This document shows, in pieces, positions 39,451 to 48,189 of a stretch of 48,189 nucleotides of DNA (the first letter of the stretch is position 1; the number at the start of each line of letters is the position of its first letter). Source of the stretch: Neobacillus dielmonensis. Its GTDB lineage: Bacteria > Bacillota > Bacilli > Bacillales > Cytobacillaceae. The DNA is taken from assembly GCF_000612665.1 (NCBI RefSeq), contig NZ_HG942018.1, forward strand, positions 1 through 48,189, read 5' to 3'. The translations under genes and the position numbers were made by a program. Under the pieces are notes generated by a model. That model saw nothing but the letters and a program-made list of their open reading frames with translations. It did no database searches and was not told the DNA's origin.

Positions 39451-40248
39451 GTGATCTTTGTAATTGATGTGGGAAATACCAATATTGTTCTTGGGGTTTA
39501 TGATGGTGATCATTTGAAATATCATTGGCGAATTGAAACAAACCGTCACCGGACGGAAGATGAGTTTGGCATGAATGTCAAAGCATTATTTGATTTTTCA
39601 GGCTTAAGCTTTTCAGATATTAACGGCATTATTATATCCTCCGTTGTTCCGCCGATTATGTTTGCCTTAGAAAGAATGTGCCAGAAATATTTTCAAATTA
39701 AACCGCTGGTTGTTGGCCCAGGTATTAAAACGGGATTAAACATAAAATATGATAATCCAAAAGAGGTCGGGGCAGACCGAATTGTCAATGCGGTGGCTGC
39801 CATTCATGAATACGGCAGCCCGTTGATCATTGTCGACTTTGGAACGGCGACTACTTATTGCTATATCAATGAAGAGCGCCAATATATGGGAGGTGCGATT
39901 GCTCCAGGAATCGGGATTTCCACGGAGGCACTATACTCGCGAGCAGCAAAATTACCGAGAATTGAGATCGCACGCCCTGAAGGGGTAATTGGCAAGAATA
40001 CGGTATCAGCCATGCAGGCGGGTATTGTGTATGGGTATGTAGGACAAGTTGAGGGAATTGTAAAACGGATGATTGATCAAAGTAAAAAGAAGCCGACCGT
40101 CATTGCTACAGGCGGCTTATCAAACCTTATTGCCCAGGAATCAACCGTAATTGATATTGTCGACCCATTCTTAACTTTAAAAGGTTTACAGCTTATCTAT
40201 ACCCGGAACATGGATACTATAAGAAATGGCAGCGAGAAAGGGGTATAA
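39451..40248 (+). CDS. coaX: Type III pantothenate kinase CoaX
   Basis: First step of coenzyme A synthesis from pantothenate; an ASKHA-fold kinase that is feedback-resistant and potassium dependent. DVGNTN at the N-terminus is the phosphate-1 motif, [12 protein letters not shown] (about 129-140) is phosphate-2, and [10 protein letters not shown] is the adenosine motif. GTG 39451 ([11 protein letters not shown]) is preferred; GTG 39442 is the alternative, and its GTGAT serves as a weak ribosome site. It is spaced 2 bases from hslO. Confidence 0.94.
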   Translation: MIFVIDVGNTNIVLGVYDGDHLKYHWRIETNRHRTEDEFGMNVKALFDFSGLSFSDINGIIISSVVPPIMFALERMCQKYFQIKPLVVGPGIKTGLNIKYDNPKEVGADRIVNAVAAIHEYGSPLIIVDFGTATTYCYINEERQYMGGAIAPGIGISTEALYSRAAKLPRIEIARPEGVIGKNTVSAMQAGIVYGYVGQVEGIVKRMIDQSKKKPTVIATGGLSNLIAQESTVIDIVDPFLTLKGLQLIYTRNMDTIRNGSEKGV

Positions 40249-40250
40249 GA

Positions 40251-41129
40251 ATGAAAGATTATTTAGTAAAGGCACTTGCATTTGATGGAAGCATCCGAGC
40301 ATATGCTGTGTGTACAACAGAGACTGTGAGCGAGGCACAGCGGCGCCACCAAACATGGCGGACCGCATCCGCAGCACTTGGCCGCACGATGACCGCAGGG
40401 GTTATGATGGGGGCGATGTTAAAGGGTGATGACAAGCTCACTGTAAAAATCAATGGAGGCGGGCCACTGGGGGCAATTATTGTAGACAGTAATGCCAAAG
40501 GTGAAGTCCGAGGTTATGTTGGCAATCCACAGGTCGATTTTGAGCACAATGAACACGGCAAGCTCGATGTCCGCCGCGCGGTTGGGACGGATGGCTTATT
40601 GGCAGTTGTGAAAGATATTGGGCTTCGTGATTTCTTTTCTGGCCAGGTGCCGATTGTATCAGGTGAGTTAGGAGAAGATTTTACCTATTACTTTGCCGTA
40701 TCTGAGCAAACTCCATCTTCGGTTGGTGTCGGCGTACTGGTCAACCCAGATGATACGATTTTGGCGGCAGGCGGATTTATTTTACAAATCATGCCGGGTA
40801 CCGATGATGAGGTGATCACGAAATTAGAAGAAAGACTAAACACCATTCCACCGGTCTCGAAATTAATTGAACAGGGATTGTCTCCAGAACAAATATTAGA
40901 GAGATTATTTGATAAAGAAAATGTCAAAATTATTGAGACAATGCCGGTCCATTTTCAATGTACCTGTTCAAAAGAGCGGTTTGCAGATGCCATTATCGGC
41001 CTCGGAGCCTCCGAAATTACAGCCATGATCGAAGAGGATGGGCAGGCAGAAGCTCACTGTCATTTCTGCAATGAAAAATACTTGTTTACAAAAGAGGAAC
41101 TTGAAGAACTTAAGCAACAGGCAAAATAA
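40251..41129 (+). CDS. hslO: Redox-regulated chaperone Hsp33
   Basis: Chaperone activated by oxidation. The C-terminal zinc switch is intact: CTC (about 235-237, in [10 protein letters not shown]) and CHFC (about 265-268), the four cysteines that release zinc and form disulfides under oxidative stress. The N-terminal domain has [20 protein letters not shown]. The 292 residues match the family. AAAGGGG lies before the ATG. It forms a run with coaX and yacD. Confidence 0.95.
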   Translation: MKDYLVKALAFDGSIRAYAVCTTETVSEAQRRHQTWRTASAALGRTMTAGVMMGAMLKGDDKLTVKINGGGPLGAIIVDSNAKGEVRGYVGNPQVDFEHNEHGKLDVRRAVGTDGLLAVVKDIGLRDFFSGQVPIVSGELGEDFTYYFAVSEQTPSSVGVGVLVNPDDTILAAGGFILQIMPGTDDEVITKLEERLNTIPPVSKLIEQGLSPEQILERLFDKENVKIIETMPVHFQCTCSKERFADAIIGLGASEITAMIEEDGQAEAHCHFCNEKYLFTKEELEELKQQAK

Positions 41130-41154
41130 CCTTTTTCGGTGGAGGAGAAAGAAA

Positions 41155-42045
41155 TTGGGGAAGAAGCAGCTTTGGTTGGTAATTGCCGGGCTTTTGATGC
41201 TCAATTGTTTGACCGTTGCCTATTTTCTTTCAAGGGACACAGAAGCTTCTGGCGGCAGTGAGACTGTCGCAACCATAGGGTCTCAAGAAATAACACGGCA
41301 GGATTGGCTTCACGAGCTCGAAACGAGATATGGAAAAGATGTATTAAAGGAAATGGTGGACCAGAAGGTGGTTCAAGAATTGGCGGACAAATATCACATA
41401 AAGGCTGCTGATTCAGAAGTTGACCGGGAATATCGGCTGCTTCAGGCTACAAATAACTCTTTTAACCAAAAAAATTTCCCTTCAGAGAAAAAGTGGAAGG
41501 AACAAATCAAAAATAGTTTGCTACTAGAAGAAATACTGACCAAAGATGCAATCGTCTCTGAAAAAGAGATAAAAAATTATTATGAGAAAAATAAAGATTT
41601 GTATAATGTTCCGGAAGCATACCGTTTGTCACATATTGTGGTAAAAACGAAGCAAGAGGCAGAAAAGACTTTAAAGGAATTAAAACAAGGTTCAAGTTTC
41701 CAAGCATTAGCCATGGAGCGATCCATTGATGAATTTTCGGCGAATGAGGGTGGAAACATTGGATATATTACAAGTGAAGATGAGCTTTACCCTTCCAGCT
41801 ATATCACAACCGCAAAAAAACTCAAAAAAGGTGCTTATGGCGGACCGATTAAAACTGACCAGGGCTATGCGATCGTAAAACTAGAAGGGAAAATCAGCGG
41901 CAAAACCTATTCATTTAAAGAAGTTAAAAACCAAATCCGCCGGCAAATCGCCTTAGAACAAATGAATACCCCTGCATCAGCAGAGCCGCTCTGGGAAGCC
42001 GCCAAAGTAGATTGGTTTTACGGCAACACAAAACAAGAACAATAA
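41155..42045 (+). CDS. yacD: PrsA-like peptidyl-prolyl isomerase YacD
   Basis: Probable extracytoplasmic foldase. The N-terminus from TTG 41155 has a positively charged start (MGKKQ) and a hydrophobic anchor (about 6-24). No lipobox is visible, unlike PrsA. A parvulin rotamase domain spans about 140-240 (VPEAYRLSHIVVKTKQEAEKT in part, GGNIGYITSEDEL, GGPIKTDQGYAIVKLEG). TTG is chosen because GGAGGAGAAAG lies just upstream and the 296-residue length fits B. subtilis YacD (297); the frame is open further upstream inside hslO. Confidence 0.9.
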   Translation: MGKKQLWLVIAGLLMLNCLTVAYFLSRDTEASGGSETVATIGSQEITRQDWLHELETRYGKDVLKEMVDQKVVQELADKYHIKAADSEVDREYRLLQATNNSFNQKNFPSEKKWKEQIKNSLLLEEILTKDAIVSEKEIKNYYEKNKDLYNVPEAYRLSHIVVKTKQEAEKTLKELKQGSSFQALAMERSIDEFSANEGGNIGYITSEDELYPSSYITTAKKLKKGAYGGPIKTDQGYAIVKLEGKISGKTYSFKEVKNQIRRQIALEQMNTPASAEPLWEAAKVDWFYGNTKQEQ

Positions 42046-42074
42046 AACACAGAGAACCCTTCTGTGTTTTATTT
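42044..42074 (+). terminator. Intrinsic terminator after yacD
   Basis: Ten-base-pair stem AAAACACAGA / TCTGTGTTTT (42044-42053 with 42061-42070). Confidence 0.85.
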
Positions 42075-42076
42075 AT

Positions 42077-42128
42077 GGGGCCTGTCCCCCATTGCTGTAT
42101 TGTATTAACGTAATGGGGGACAGGCCCC
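42077..42128. repeat. Extragenic 17-bp perfect inverted repeat (REP-like)
   Basis: Arms 42077-42093 and 42112-42128 are perfectly complementary (GGGGCCTGTCCCCCATT and its complement) around an 18-base loop. It is far more GC rich than its surroundings and directly follows the yacD terminator. Each arm holds its own small palindrome (GGGGCCTGTCCCC-like). Confidence 0.85.
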
Positions 42129-42167
42129 AAAAATTTCAAATTATTTAGGAATCCTGATACAAATTGA

Positions 42168-42197
42168 TTGACAATACAAGGGGTAAGCTGATACATT
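42168..42197 (+). promoter_or_regulatory. Promoter of cysK
   Basis: Perfect TTGACA (42168-42173), 18-base spacer, TACATT (42192-42197) preceded by TGA as an extended -10. I could not identify a CymR operator with confidence. Confidence 0.6.
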
Positions 42198-42239
42198 TTA
42201 TATAAATCCAATAAAATTACTCGGAATAGAGGTGCCATT

Positions 42240-43169
42240 ATGGTTCGTGTAGCAAATTCAGTTACCGAATTAATCGGTCAAACACCAATTGTGAAGTTAA
42301 ACAGAATAGTAGATGAAAACAGTGCAGATGTTTATTTAAAGCTCGAGTATTTTAACCCTGGCAGCAGTGTAAAAGACCGTATCGGTTTAGCAATGATTGA
42401 AGCAGCTGAGGAAAAAGGTCTCATTAAACCTGGCGAAAGTACGATCATTGAACCAACCAGTGGGAATACTGGTATTGGTCTTGCGATGGTTGCAGCTGCT
42501 AAAGGATATAAAGCGGTTTTCGTTATGCCTGAAACCATGAGTTTAGAAAGACGAAATCTATTGCGTGCCTATGGTGCAGAGCTTGTATTAACACCAGGTC
42601 CTGAAGGGATGAAGGGTGCTATTGCTAAAGCTGAAGCCTTGGCTTCTGAAAACGGCTATTTTATGCCACAGCAATTCAAAAATGAAGCTAACCCAGAAGT
42701 TCACCGCAGAACAACTGGTAAAGAGATTGCTGAACAGATGGATGACCTTGATGCATTTGTTTCTGGAATCGGAACAGGTGGAACCATTTCCGGTGCAGGA
42801 AGTGTTCTTCGTGAAAAATTCGCTAATGTTAAAATTTATGCAATTGAACCTAAAGATTCTCCTGTACTTTCAGGTGGTAAACCAGGTCCGCACAAATTGC
42901 AAGGTTTAGGTGCTGGATTTGTTCCAGATACACTTAATACCAATATTTACGATGAGGTTATTCAAGTTTCTACGGAAGAAGCGTTCGAAGCTGCCCGCCG
43001 TGCAGCAAGAGAAGAAGGCATACTAGGTGGAATATCTTCAGGTGCTGCTATTTCCGCAGCATTAAAGGTTGCAAAAGAACTTGGTAAAGGTAAAAAAGTG
43101 CTTGCCATCATTCCTGATAATGGTGAACGTTACTTAAGTACACAACTATACCAATATGATGCGGAGTAA
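42240..43169 (+). CDS. cysK: Cysteine synthase A (O-acetylserine thiol-lyase)
   Basis: PLP enzyme forming cysteine from O-acetylserine and sulfide; in B. subtilis it also acts with CymR as the cysteine sensor. The PLP lysine is in [14 protein letters not shown] (about 37-50). The phosphate and substrate loops [12 protein letters not shown] and [12 protein letters not shown] are intact, and GGISSGAA is near the C-terminus. The 309 residues match the family. GAGGTGCC precedes the ATG. A terminator separates it from folP; the pab genes found here in B. subtilis are absent. Confidence 0.96.
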   Translation: MVRVANSVTELIGQTPIVKLNRIVDENSADVYLKLEYFNPGSSVKDRIGLAMIEAAEEKGLIKPGESTIIEPTSGNTGIGLAMVAAAKGYKAVFVMPETMSLERRNLLRAYGAELVLTPGPEGMKGAIAKAEALASENGYFMPQQFKNEANPEVHRRTTGKEIAEQMDDLDAFVSGIGTGGTISGAGSVLREKFANVKIYAIEPKDSPVLSGGKPGPHKLQGLGAGFVPDTLNTNIYDEVIQVSTEEAFEAARRAAREEGILGGISSGAAISAALKVAKELGKGKKVLAIIPDNGERYLSTQLYQYDAE

Positions 43170-43179
43170 TATGATTAAG

Positions 43180-43207
43180 GTCTTGGCTTATGGCCAGGAC
43201 TTTTTTT
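43180..43207 (+). terminator. Intrinsic terminator after cysK
   Basis: GTCTTGGC / GCCAGGAC (43180-43187 with 43193-43200, one G-T pair) followed by seven T. Confidence 0.9.
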
Positions 43208-43281
43208 ATATACACAAATTATGAAAAGAAATAGGTTTTCCTGTATGATAAAAGGGATGAAATTTGCATAGGGGGGTAACT

Positions 43282-44118
43282 ATGAAACAAGTTCAACTAG
43301 AACAAATACAATGCGGCCCATATGCTTTAGATTATTCAAAGAAAACGATGATTATGGGTATCTTAAATGTCACGCCGGATTCCTTTTCAGACGGAGGAAG
43401 ATATAATCAAATCAACCTAGCGATTGAACATGCGAAACAAATGGTGGCGGATGGAGCTGATATAATCGATATTGGCGGGGAATCAACACGGCCGGGCCAT
43501 ACGAGAATCTCAGATGAAGAGGAAATTGAACGAATCGTCCCAGTGATTGAAGCACTATCCGAACATGTTCCCGTGCCTTTATCTGTTGATACATATAAGT
43601 CTGAGGTGGCTAAACAGGCAATTATGGCGGGTGCCCACATCATTAATGATATATGGGGAGCCAAGGCAGATGAAAAAATGGCTCGGGTTGCCGCTGAACT
43701 TGGAGTCCCCATCATCTTAATGCACAATAGGCAAGACCCACATTATACTCAATTTGTCAGGGACGTCTTGAACGATCTTTATGAAAGTATTGCGTTAGTG
43801 AAAAAAGCAGGGGTAAAGGATGAGAACATTATCTTGGATCCCGGCATTGGTTTTGCTAAAAACTATTCGGAAAATCTGCTCATGATGCAGAACCTGGACA
43901 AGCTGGTGATGCTGGGTTATCCGGTGCTGTTGGCTACTTCCCGCAAGAGACTAATTGGCGAAACGCTAGACCTTCCGGTAAATGAACGGATGGAGGGTAC
44001 AGGTGCCACGGTATGTTATGGAATACAAAAAGGTTGTCAGTTGGTTCGAGTGCATGATGTGAAGGAAATGAGCCGAATGGCGCGAATGATGGATGCGTTA
44101 ATGGGGAAAGGTGAATAA
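43282..44118 (+). CDS. folP: Dihydropteroate synthase
   Basis: Condenses p-aminobenzoate with dihydropterin pyrophosphate; the sulfonamide target. MGILNVTPDSFSDGGRY (about 25-41) and ADIIDIGGESTRPGH (about 60-74) are the pterin and pABA loops. ILDPGIGFAKNYSENL and ATSRKRLIG complete the TIM barrel. ATG 43282 is preceded by GGGGGG and gives 278 residues. It begins a tight folP-folB-folK-yazB-dusB cluster. pABA synthesis genes, normally just upstream, must lie elsewhere or be lost. Confidence 0.95.
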   Translation: MKQVQLEQIQCGPYALDYSKKTMIMGILNVTPDSFSDGGRYNQINLAIEHAKQMVADGADIIDIGGESTRPGHTRISDEEEIERIVPVIEALSEHVPVPLSVDTYKSEVAKQAIMAGAHIINDIWGAKADEKMARVAAELGVPIILMHNRQDPHYTQFVRDVLNDLYESIALVKKAGVKDENIILDPGIGFAKNYSENLLMMQNLDKLVMLGYPVLLATSRKRLIGETLDLPVNERMEGTGATVCYGIQKGCQLVRVHDVKEMSRMARMMDALMGKGE

Positions 44119-44119
44119 A

Positions 44120-44479
44120 TTGGATAAAATCTATGTCACAGGAATGGAATTTTACGGCTATCATGGTGTTTTTCCAGAAGAAACCGTCCTAGGCCAGCGG
44201 TTCATCGTGGACTTAACTGTTTCCTTGGATTTAAAAAGAGCTGGTGAAACGGATAACCTCAACTATTCCGTAAATTATGGTGAGCTTTATCAGCTGTGTA
44301 AGGAAGTCACGGAAGGAAAGCCGAAAAAACTAGTTGAAGCAGTGGCTGAAAGTATTGCTTCCAGTGTGCTCGAACGGTTTCAATCGGTAGTTGAAGCAAC
44401 AGTTAAAGTTATCAAACCGGACCCTCCAATACCAGGACATTATGATTCTGTAGCGGTAGAAATTACAAGGGGGAGATAA
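44120..44479 (+). CDS. folB: Dihydroneopterin aldolase
   Basis: Cleaves dihydroneopterin to hydroxymethyl-dihydropterin and glycolaldehyde in folate synthesis. The family motif GMEFYGYHGVFPEE (about 8-21), the catalytic lysine in VKVIKPDPPIPGHY (near residue 100) and the conserved NYGELY are present. TTG 44120 (MDKIYVTGMEF) is chosen as AGGTGA precedes it at good spacing; GTG 44111 overlaps folP and is the alternative. 119 residues. folK starts 2 bases after it. Confidence 0.94.
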   Translation: MDKIYVTGMEFYGYHGVFPEETVLGQRFIVDLTVSLDLKRAGETDNLNYSVNYGELYQLCKEVTEGKPKKLVEAVAESIASSVLERFQSVVEATVKVIKPDPPIPGHYDSVAVEITRGR

Positions 44480-44481
44480 AT

Positions 44482-45003
44482 GTGGAAAACGCAGCATTTA
44501 TTGCACTTGGCTCAAATGTCGGAAACCGCTATGATAATATGATGAGTGCCGTCAGCCAATTAACTGCTAACCATGACGTTCAGTTGGTAAATTACTCCTC
44601 AATCTATGAAACTGACCCGGTTGGTTATGAGGACCAAGATTTATTTTTAAACATGGTGATTAAGGTATCTACTGTACTGAATCCATTTGAATTATTGGAT
44701 CGGTGTCTATCGATTGAAACAAGTCTTGGGAGAAAAAGGGAAATAAGATGGGGGCCCAGAACAGTAGACCTTGACATTCTTCTCTATAATCAAGAAAATA
44801 TTAAAACAGATAAGCTAATAGTCCCACACCCGCGAATGCTTGAACGGGCATTTGTGATGGTGCCATTATTGGAATTAAATCCTGATTTACGTATGTTCGA
44901 TGAAGAACTACTTACAGCATGGTCTACTAGATTACCTAAAGAAGGAGTCCGAATATGGAAGCGGAAAAATGGGGAAGACGAATCCGAGCCTATCGGAAGC
45001 TAA
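44482..45003 (+). CDS. folK: 6-hydroxymethyl-7,8-dihydropterin pyrophosphokinase
   Basis: Transfers pyrophosphate from ATP to hydroxymethyl-dihydropterin, producing the FolP substrate. IALGSNVGNRYDN at the N-terminus, ETDPVGYEDQDLFLN, and RWGPRTVDLDILLYN (about 91-105, with the magnesium-binding aspartates) are the family marks. The GTG start follows AAGGGGGAGA. The 3' end overlaps yazB by 49 bases in another frame. 173 residues. Confidence 0.95.
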   Translation: MENAAFIALGSNVGNRYDNMMSAVSQLTANHDVQLVNYSSIYETDPVGYEDQDLFLNMVIKVSTVLNPFELLDRCLSIETSLGRKREIRWGPRTVDLDILLYNQENIKTDKLIVPHPRMLERAFVMVPLLELNPDLRMFDEELLTAWSTRLPKEGVRIWKRKNGEDESEPIGS

Positions 45004-45164
45004 AGGGGTATACCCAAGAAGGCTTTTCAAAAAAACTAGGTGTATCAGTTTCCATTTTAGGAGAAGTTGAAAGAGGAAACCGTCTGCCTGGGAATGACTT
45101 GTTAGTAAAAATAGCTGCGAGCTTAAATATAAGCCTTGATGATTTAACACCTAAAGACAATTAA
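44955..45164 (+). CDS. yazB: XRE-type helix-turn-helix protein YazB
   Basis: Single-domain helix-turn-helix regulator of 69 residues (HTH about 9-63: IRAYRKLKGYTQEGFSKKLG, SVSILGEVERGNRLP). Its targets are unknown. It is conserved between folK and dusB in Bacillus, so a role in the folate cluster is possible but unproven. AAGGAG lies 9 bases before the ATG. Its start overlaps folK by 49 bases, an unusually long overlap that is also seen in relatives. Confidence 0.9.
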   Translation: MEAEKWGRRIRAYRKLKGYTQEGFSKKLGVSVSILGEVERGNRLPGNDLLVKIAASLNISLDDLTPKDN

Positions 45165-45189
45165 ATAAAAGATGGGAGGAAAAGATTCA

Positions 45190-46188
45190 TTGCTAAAAAT
45201 CGGGAATATTGAGATGAAAAATCCCGTTGTACTAGCGCCAATGGCTGGGGTTTGCAACTCTGCATTCCGTCTGACTGTTAAGGAATTCGGAGCAGGTTTA
45301 GTCTGTGCCGAGATGGTCAGCGACAAGGGAATCGTTTTAAAGAATGAAAAGACGATGAATATGCTCTATATTGATGAACGGGAAAAACCATTAAGTTTGC
45401 AAATCTTCGGCGGCGAAAAGGAAACTCTCGTGGAAGCAGCCAAATTCGTTGATCAAAATACAAATGCAGATATTATTGATATCAATATGGGCTGCCCTGT
45501 TCCTAAAATCACTAAGTGTGATGCAGGAGCAAAATGGCTGTTAGACCCAAATAAAATCTATGAAATGGTATCTGCTGTTGTAGATGCAGTAGAAAAGCCT
45601 GTTACTGTTAAAATGCGGATGGGTTGGGATGAAGGTCATATTTACGCGGTTAGAAATGCCCAAGCTGTTGAACGTGCTGGTGGAAAGGCTGTGGCTCTCC
45701 ACGGCCGGACACGTGTTCAAATGTACGAGGGAACAGCCAACTGGGATATTATCCGGGAAGTGAAGCAATCTGTCGGCATTCCAGTAATCGGCAATGGAGA
45801 TGTCAAAACACCACAGGATGCAAAAAGAATGTTGGATGAAACAGGTGTTGACGGCGTCATGATTGGACGGGCAGCGCTCGGAAACCCATGGATGATCTAT
45901 CGGACGGTTCAATACCTAGAAACGGGCAGGTTGTTGGGTGATCCGTCTGTAAGAGAGAAAATGGATGTATGCATTCTCCATTTAGACCGATTGATTGCTC
46001 TAAAAGATGAATATATCGCCGTACGGGAAATGCGTAAGCATGCCGCTTGGTACCTTAAGGGGATTCGCGGAAATGCAAATGCACGCAGTGCAATCAACGA
46101 ATGTCAAACACGTGAACAGGTGGTCGGTGTTTTAAATGAATTAGTTGCCGACATGGAAGCAAAGGAAGATCAGGCAATAGTAGGTTAA
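45190..46188 (+). CDS. dusB: tRNA-dihydrouridine synthase DusB
   Basis: FMN-dependent reductase making dihydrouridine in tRNA. VVLAPMAGVCNSAFRL (FMN site) and the catalytic cysteine in NMGCPVPKITKCDAGA (C101 or close) are seen, with HGRTRVQMY and GNGDVKTPQDA for phosphate binding. TTG 45190 (MLKIGNIEMKN) matches relatives and follows GGGAGGAA; ATG 45172 would place six extra residues over the ribosome site. 332 residues. It ends the folate cluster. Confidence 0.93.
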   Translation: MLKIGNIEMKNPVVLAPMAGVCNSAFRLTVKEFGAGLVCAEMVSDKGIVLKNEKTMNMLYIDEREKPLSLQIFGGEKETLVEAAKFVDQNTNADIIDINMGCPVPKITKCDAGAKWLLDPNKIYEMVSAVVDAVEKPVTVKMRMGWDEGHIYAVRNAQAVERAGGKAVALHGRTRVQMYEGTANWDIIREVKQSVGIPVIGNGDVKTPQDAKRMLDETGVDGVMIGRAALGNPWMIYRTVQYLETGRLLGDPSVREKMDVCILHLDRLIALKDEYIAVREMRKHAAWYLKGIRGNANARSAINECQTREQVVGVLNELVADMEAKEDQAIVG

Positions 46189-46208
46189 AACTCTGCATTA
46201 ACAGCTAT

Positions 46209-46238
46209 TTGACAGTGGATGGATGTTTTTCCTATAAT
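46209..46238 (+). promoter_or_regulatory. Consensus sigma-A promoter after dusB
   Basis: Perfect TTGACA (46209-46214), 18-base spacer, perfect TATAAT (46233-46238). Its predicted start (about 46245) is immediately upstream of a terminator hairpin, so whether it serves lysS is unclear. Confidence 0.8.
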
Positions 46239-46255
46239 GAATACAGCCATAATTG

Positions 46256-46290
46256 AAACTGCCAGTGGAAAACTGGCAGTTTTTATTTAT
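46256..46290 (+). terminator. Intrinsic terminator between dusB and lysS
   Basis: Ten-base-pair stem AAACTGCCAG / CTGGCAGTTT (46256-46265 with 46273-46282) with T-rich tail. Confidence 0.9.
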
Positions 46291-46406
46291 TTGAACATTT
46301 TTGATGTCTGAACAATTGATTTTGTGTAAAATAATATAGTATGTGAAAAAATGTCCACGCAGAATACCTAGTGATATACATATTTAGAAATATTGGAGTT
46401 GATTAA

Positions 46407-47894
<1,488 letters not shown>

Positions 47895-47897
47895 TTC

Positions 47898-47927
47898 AAA
47901 AAGCGCCGATTTAATTCGGCGCTTTTT
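47898..47927 (+). terminator. Intrinsic terminator after lysS
   Basis: Twelve-base-pair stem AAAAAGCGCCGA / TCGGCGCTTTTT (47898-47909 with 47916-47927). Confidence 0.95.
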
Positions 47928-48033
47928 ATATAGTATTTAATTCTATGTACATTAATGTGTTGATTTATTATAGTCATAAATCAATACCACAGAATTAGAA
48001 AATTCCAACTTTAAAAGATTAGTAAAAAAACTA

Positions 48034-48062
48034 TTGCACGAAACTAATAATGGTGTTATAGT
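48034..48062 (+). promoter_or_regulatory. rRNA operon promoter P1
   Basis: TTGCAC (48034-48039), 17-base spacer, TATAGT (48057-48062) with an extended TGT before the -10, in an A/T-rich context. The predicted start lies near a G at 48070, in keeping with GTP-initiated rRNA promoters. Confidence 0.75.
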
Positions 48063-48118
48063 ATTAAATGTTGTTGCGAGACATTAAGTCTTTCGCAAAA
48101 GCAAAAAGAAAAAAGTTG

Positions 48119-48147
48119 TTGACTTTCAGTTGATAACTTGTTATCAT
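48119..48147 (+). promoter_or_regulatory. rRNA operon promoter P2
   Basis: TTGACT (48119-48124), 17-base spacer, TATCAT (48142-48147) with extended TGT. It lies 85 bases after P1. The likely start is GG at 48153-48154. Confidence 0.8.
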
Positions 48148-48154
48148 TACAAGG

Positions 48155-48189
48155 TCGCTTTAAGCGGCGCATTGCTCTTTGAAAACTAA
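48155..48189 (+). other. Leader of an rRNA operon with boxA
   Basis: TGCTCTTTG (48173-48181) followed by AAAACT is the boxA antitermination element found before 16S rRNA in Bacillus; a small hairpin CGCTT / AAGCG precedes it. The window ends before the 16S gene itself. Confidence 0.8.

Overview
The window is a chromosomal core segment from a low-GC, endospore-forming Firmicute of the family Bacillaceae (Bacillus or Neobacillus-like). Fifty protein genes or gene remnants are recognisable, and nearly all follow the order of the Bacillus subtilis origin-proximal region from yaaQ (darA) to lysS. The window stops inside the leader of a ribosomal RNA operon that follows lysS. Sporulation genes (yabG, sspF, spoVG, fin, spoVT, yabP, yabQ, spoIIE) and sigma-H, -B, -G and -K type promoters support a spore former. 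No mobile elements, CRISPR arrays, phage genes or tRNA genes were seen. Only abrB is on the minus strand.

Layout. (1) 1-4.7 kb: darA, holB, ricT, yabA, yabB, yazA, rsmI (c-di-AMP sensing, clamp loading, Ric complex, replication control, RNA methylation). (2) 4.7-9.9 kb: abrB facing away from metS, then yabD and yabE, with a parS site between metS and yabD. (3) 10.1-13.4 kb: rnmV-rsmA (rRNA processing), yabG, veg, sspF. (4) 13.6-18.8 kb: ispE, purR-yabJ, spoVG, glmU-prs. (5) 18.9-25 kb: ctc, pth, fin, mfd, spoVT. (6) 25.1-30.4 kb: a broken yabM, then yabN, rqcP, yabP, yabQ, divIC, yabR. (7) 30.7-35.1 kb: spoIIE, yabS, yabT. (8) 35.2-42 kb: tilS, hprT, ftsH, coaX, hslO, yacD. (9) 42.2-47.9 kb: cysK, folP-folB-folK-yazB-dusB, lysS. 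(10) 47.9 kb to the end: tandem rRNA promoters and a boxA leader.

Differences from the B. subtilis arrangement as I remember it: yaaR is absent between darA and holB; pabB-pabA-pabC are absent between cysK and folP; the tRNA pair between yabR and spoIIE is absent; yabM is frameshifted with an apparent internal deletion. Many control signals are readable: tandem Spo0A boxes on abrB, the 21-bp-spacer Spo0A-type promoter of spoIIE, sigma-H on spoVG, sigma-B on ctc, sigma-K on yabG, sigma-G on fin and spoVT, and a textbook ECF (sigma-W-like) promoter ahead of tilS-hprT-ftsH.

The best candidate for something undescribed is in the 478-base abrB-metS gap. There a forward promoter, a second pair of Spo0A boxes and a terminator are followed by a separate metS promoter, together predicting a roughly 120-nt Spo0A-controlled small RNA. 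Other points of interest are a consensus promoter lying upstream of a terminator before lysS, a 17-bp perfect extragenic palindrome before cysK, and a yabE start whose Shine-Dalgarno points at an ATC codon. All family calls come from reading the translated sequences and recalling known relatives; no searches were run.
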